DNA from: Dysgonomonas sp. HDW5A
GTDB lineage: Bacteria; Bacteroidota; Bacteroidia; Bacteroidales; Dysgonomonadaceae
Assembly: GCF_011299555.1 (NCBI RefSeq)
Contig: NZ_CP049857.1
Location: 3,782,001-3,846,000 of the forward strand
Direction: 5' to 3'
DNA length: 64,000 nucleotides
The notes under the pieces are model-generated. The model had not been told where the DNA came from. It ran no database searches and saw only the letters and a list, made by a program, of their open reading frames with translations. Shown piece after piece: positions 62,309 through 64,000 of the stretch (its first letter is position 1; the number at the start of each line of letters is the position of its first letter). A program made the position numbers and the translations under genes.

Positions 62309-62321
62309 AGGTCTCAGATCT
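62309..62321 (+). repeat. GGTCTCAGATCT element in the pyrK leader
   Basis: AGGTCTCAGATCT in the untranslated leader, preceded by ACCAAAGCAATAAAAA. It matches the core of the copy at 46082 and the left flank of the copy at 9772. Confidence 0.5.
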
Positions 62322-62337
62322 TAGAAAATTTGTGCAA

Positions 62338-63117
62338 ATGAAAAAAATGCTTGATTTGATTATTGTCAACAATGATCAGCTAAATCAAAATTATAGCCTT
62401 CTCAAATTATCAACTACTGATGGAGCTATACTACCAGAAATGTACCCCGGACAATTTGTAGAAGTTCATGTAGCTGATTCTCCTACTACTTTTCTCAGAC
62501 GTCCTATATCTGTTAATTTTATAGATAAGTCTAAAAATGAGCTTTGGTTATTAATCCAAAAGATTGGTGATGGCACAAAGCGAATGGCTGAATATCAAAA
62601 AGGAGATATCGTAAATTTGTTACTTCCTCTTGGAAATTCGTTTACATCGCCTGAAAATACGAATAGCGAACTCTTATTGATTGGTGGTGGCGTAGGTACT
62701 GCACCTATGTTATATTTAGGGGCTCAGTTAAAACAACAAGGCTTCAAGCCCAACTTTCTCCTCGGAGCACGTTCTTCGGAAGATCTTCTTCAGTTAGATG
62801 AATTTGCTAAATATGGAGAGGTATATACTACTACAGAAGATGCCAGCCACGGCGAAAAAGGCTATGTAACTAATCATTCAGTTTTAGAGAAAAAGAATTT
62901 TACACATATATATACTTGTGGACCTAAGCCTATGATGATGGCTGTGGCAAATTATGCTCATAAAAAGCAGATCAATTGTGAGGTTTCACTAGAAAACACA
63001 ATGGCTTGCGGTTTTGGCGTATGTCTTTGCTGCATCGAAAATACCCAACGAGGTAATGTATGCGTATGTACAGAAGGACCGGTGTTCAATATTAAAGAAT
63101 TGAAATGGATAAGCTAA
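62338..63117 (+). CDS. pyrK: Dihydroorotate dehydrogenase electron-transfer subunit PyrK
   Basis: FAD and 2Fe-2S protein that passes electrons from dihydroorotate in PyrD to NAD. From the ATG at 62338 there are 259 residues: a flavin domain ([21 protein letters not shown]), an NAD domain ([31 protein letters not shown]), and a cysteine cluster [23 protein letters not shown] for the 2Fe-2S centre. A GTG two codons earlier is less likely. The last 13 bases overlap pyrD, giving coupled synthesis of the two subunits. Confidence 0.94.
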   Translation: MKKMLDLIIVNNDQLNQNYSLLKLSTTDGAILPEMYPGQFVEVHVADSPTTFLRRPISVNFIDKSKNELWLLIQKIGDGTKRMAEYQKGDIVNLLLPLGNSFTSPENTNSELLLIGGGVGTAPMLYLGAQLKQQGFKPNFLLGARSSEDLLQLDEFAKYGEVYTTTEDASHGEKGYVTNHSVLEKKNFTHIYTCGPKPMMMAVANYAHKKQINCEVSLENTMACGFGVCLCCIENTQRGNVCVCTEGPVFNIKELKWIS

Positions 63118-64000
63118 GAGTAAATATAGGTAACCTGAGTCTTAAGAACCCTGTAATGACAGCATCGGGTACTTTTGGTTATGGAAAAGAATATGCGGAT
63201 TTTATTGATCTATCGAAACTTGGAGGAATCTGCGTGAAGGGAACTACTTTACATGATCGTCAGGGCAATGATTATCCGAGAATGGCAGAAACCCCTTCGG
63301 GAATGCTTAATGCTGTAGGCTTACAGAATAAAGGTGTAGACTACTTTGTTTCGAATATTTATCCCGAAATAAAAGATTTTGATACTCATATCATAGTTAA
63401 TGTATCAGGTTCTACCCTTGAAGATTATGCTGAATGTGCAGCCAGACTAAATCATTTGGATAAAGTTCCCGGAATAGAATTAAATATCTCCTGTCCGAAT
63501 GTAAAAGAAGGCGGTATGGCTTTCGGAACTTCGGCTTGCTCTGCAGCAGAAGTTGTAAAGGCTGTAAGAAAAGCATACGACAAAACAATAATAGTCAAAC
63601 TATCTCCTAATGTTACTGATATTACAGAGATAGCACGTGCCGTTGAATCTGAAGGAGCTGATGCAGTATCCTTGATCAACACACTACTAGGAATGGCTAT
63701 TGACATAAATAAACAAAAACCTATTTTATCGACAGTCACAGGAGGCTTATCAGGGCCTTGCGTTAAGCCAATAGCACTACGTATGGTTTGGCAGACATAT
63801 AATGCCGTAAAAATCCCTGTAATAGGTATGGGAGGTATATCATCATGGCAGGACGCTATCGAGTTTATACTTGCCGGTTCATCAGCTATTCAAATCGGAA
63901 CATATAACTTTATTGACCCAACTATATCAGTTAAAGTATTAGATGGTATATTAGCATACATGGATCAACATAATATTAAAAATATTAATGATCTAGTTGG
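63105..64000 (+). CDS. pyrD: Dihydroorotate dehydrogenase B catalytic subunit (cut by window end)
   Basis: 298 codons are visible, so only a few residues are missing from the usual length of about 303. FMN-dependent oxidation of dihydroorotate to orotate, class 1B. The catalytic Cys130 lies in [44 protein letters not shown] and [16 protein letters not shown] are FMN and substrate loops. It overlaps pyrK by 13 bases and needs it for NAD coupling. Confidence 0.93.
   Translation, partial: MDKLRVNIGNLSLKNPVMTASGTFGYGKEYADFIDLSKLGGICVKGTTLHDRQGNDYPRMAETPSGMLNAVGLQNKGVDYFVSNIYPEIKDFDTHIIVNVSGSTLEDYAECAARLNHLDKVPGIELNISCPNVKEGGMAFGTSACSAAEVVKAVRKAYDKTIIVKLSPNVTDITEIARAVESEGADAVSLINTLLGMAIDINKQKPILSTVTGGLSGPCVKPIALRMVWQTYNAVKIPVIGMGGISSWQDAIEFILAGSSAIQIGTYNFIDPTISVKVLDGILAYMDQHNIKNINDLV

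Noticed and set aside
1-64000. CRISPR arrays, tRNA or rRNA genes, insertion sequences, prophage genes
   Set aside because: Looked for regularly spaced repeats, cloverleaf or rRNA-like sequence, transposase or integrase motifs; none found.

Overview
The window reads as chromosomal DNA of an AT-rich Bacteroidales species, most likely a Dysgonomonas-like member of the former Porphyromonadaceae. This is inference from gene content. The supporting signs are a GSIII-type glutamine synthetase, DapL-type lysine synthesis, a GldB-like lipoprotein, a DUF4290 protein, a Bacteroidetes-style TonB with a truncated cytoplasmic head, a fused gamma/alpha 2-oxoacid:ferredoxin oxidoreductase, and many promoters of the Bacteroidetes type (TTTG, about 19-20 bases, then TAnnTTTG). 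No rRNA, tRNA, CRISPR array, insertion sequence or prophage was seen.

Layout. 0-8 kb: end of a ROK sugar kinase, purH, then the rod-shape operon mreB-mreC-mreD-PBP2-rodA. 8-21 kb: a nitrogen-assimilation and lysine/peptidoglycan-precursor block, with gltB and gltD on the minus strand, divergent asnB, then dapF, dapL and GSIII glutamine synthetase. 21-31.6 kb: a GNAT enzyme, dnaB and a GldB-like lipoprotein (minus), then tsaD, a YciI protein, an unknown membrane protein, a Ste24-like protease, a secreted GH3 glucosidase and a glycerate kinase. 31.8-38.2 kb: an arginine cluster (argR, GNAT, argG, cupin, argC, MutS-like ATPase, argD). 38.2-45.9 kb: a uracil/xanthine permease, small unknowns, purL and a TonB protein. 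46-52.4 kb: korA/korB, an S41 protease, DUF4290 and rimM. 52.8-57.1 kb: thioesterase, TonB-dependent receptor, and a TetR plus exported nitroreductase pair. 57.3-62.2 kb: a small lipoprotein overlapping a large Dna2-like nuclease-helicase, a long AT-rich control region, and an XRE regulator. 62.3 kb to the end: pyrK and pyrD, the latter cut by the window edge.

How the genes work together. GltBD, GSIII and AsnB form the ammonium/glutamine/asparagine network. PurH, PurL, PyrK, PyrD and the permease cover nucleotide synthesis and salvage. MreBCD, PBP2 and RodA, with DapF/DapL feeding the crosslinking amino acid, build the rod-shaped wall. The arginine operon is headed by its own repressor and has two unrelated passengers.

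The least explained parts are these: (i) an orphan minus-strand promoter paired with a terminator after rimM, a candidate small RNA near 52.5-52.67 kb; (ii) the nuclease-helicase/lipoprotein pair with the repeat-rich region after it; (iii) a short element built on GGTCTCAGACC scattered over at least five gene borders; (iv) a REP-like double hairpin at 46.0 kb; (v) operator-like inverted repeats at argR and tetR.
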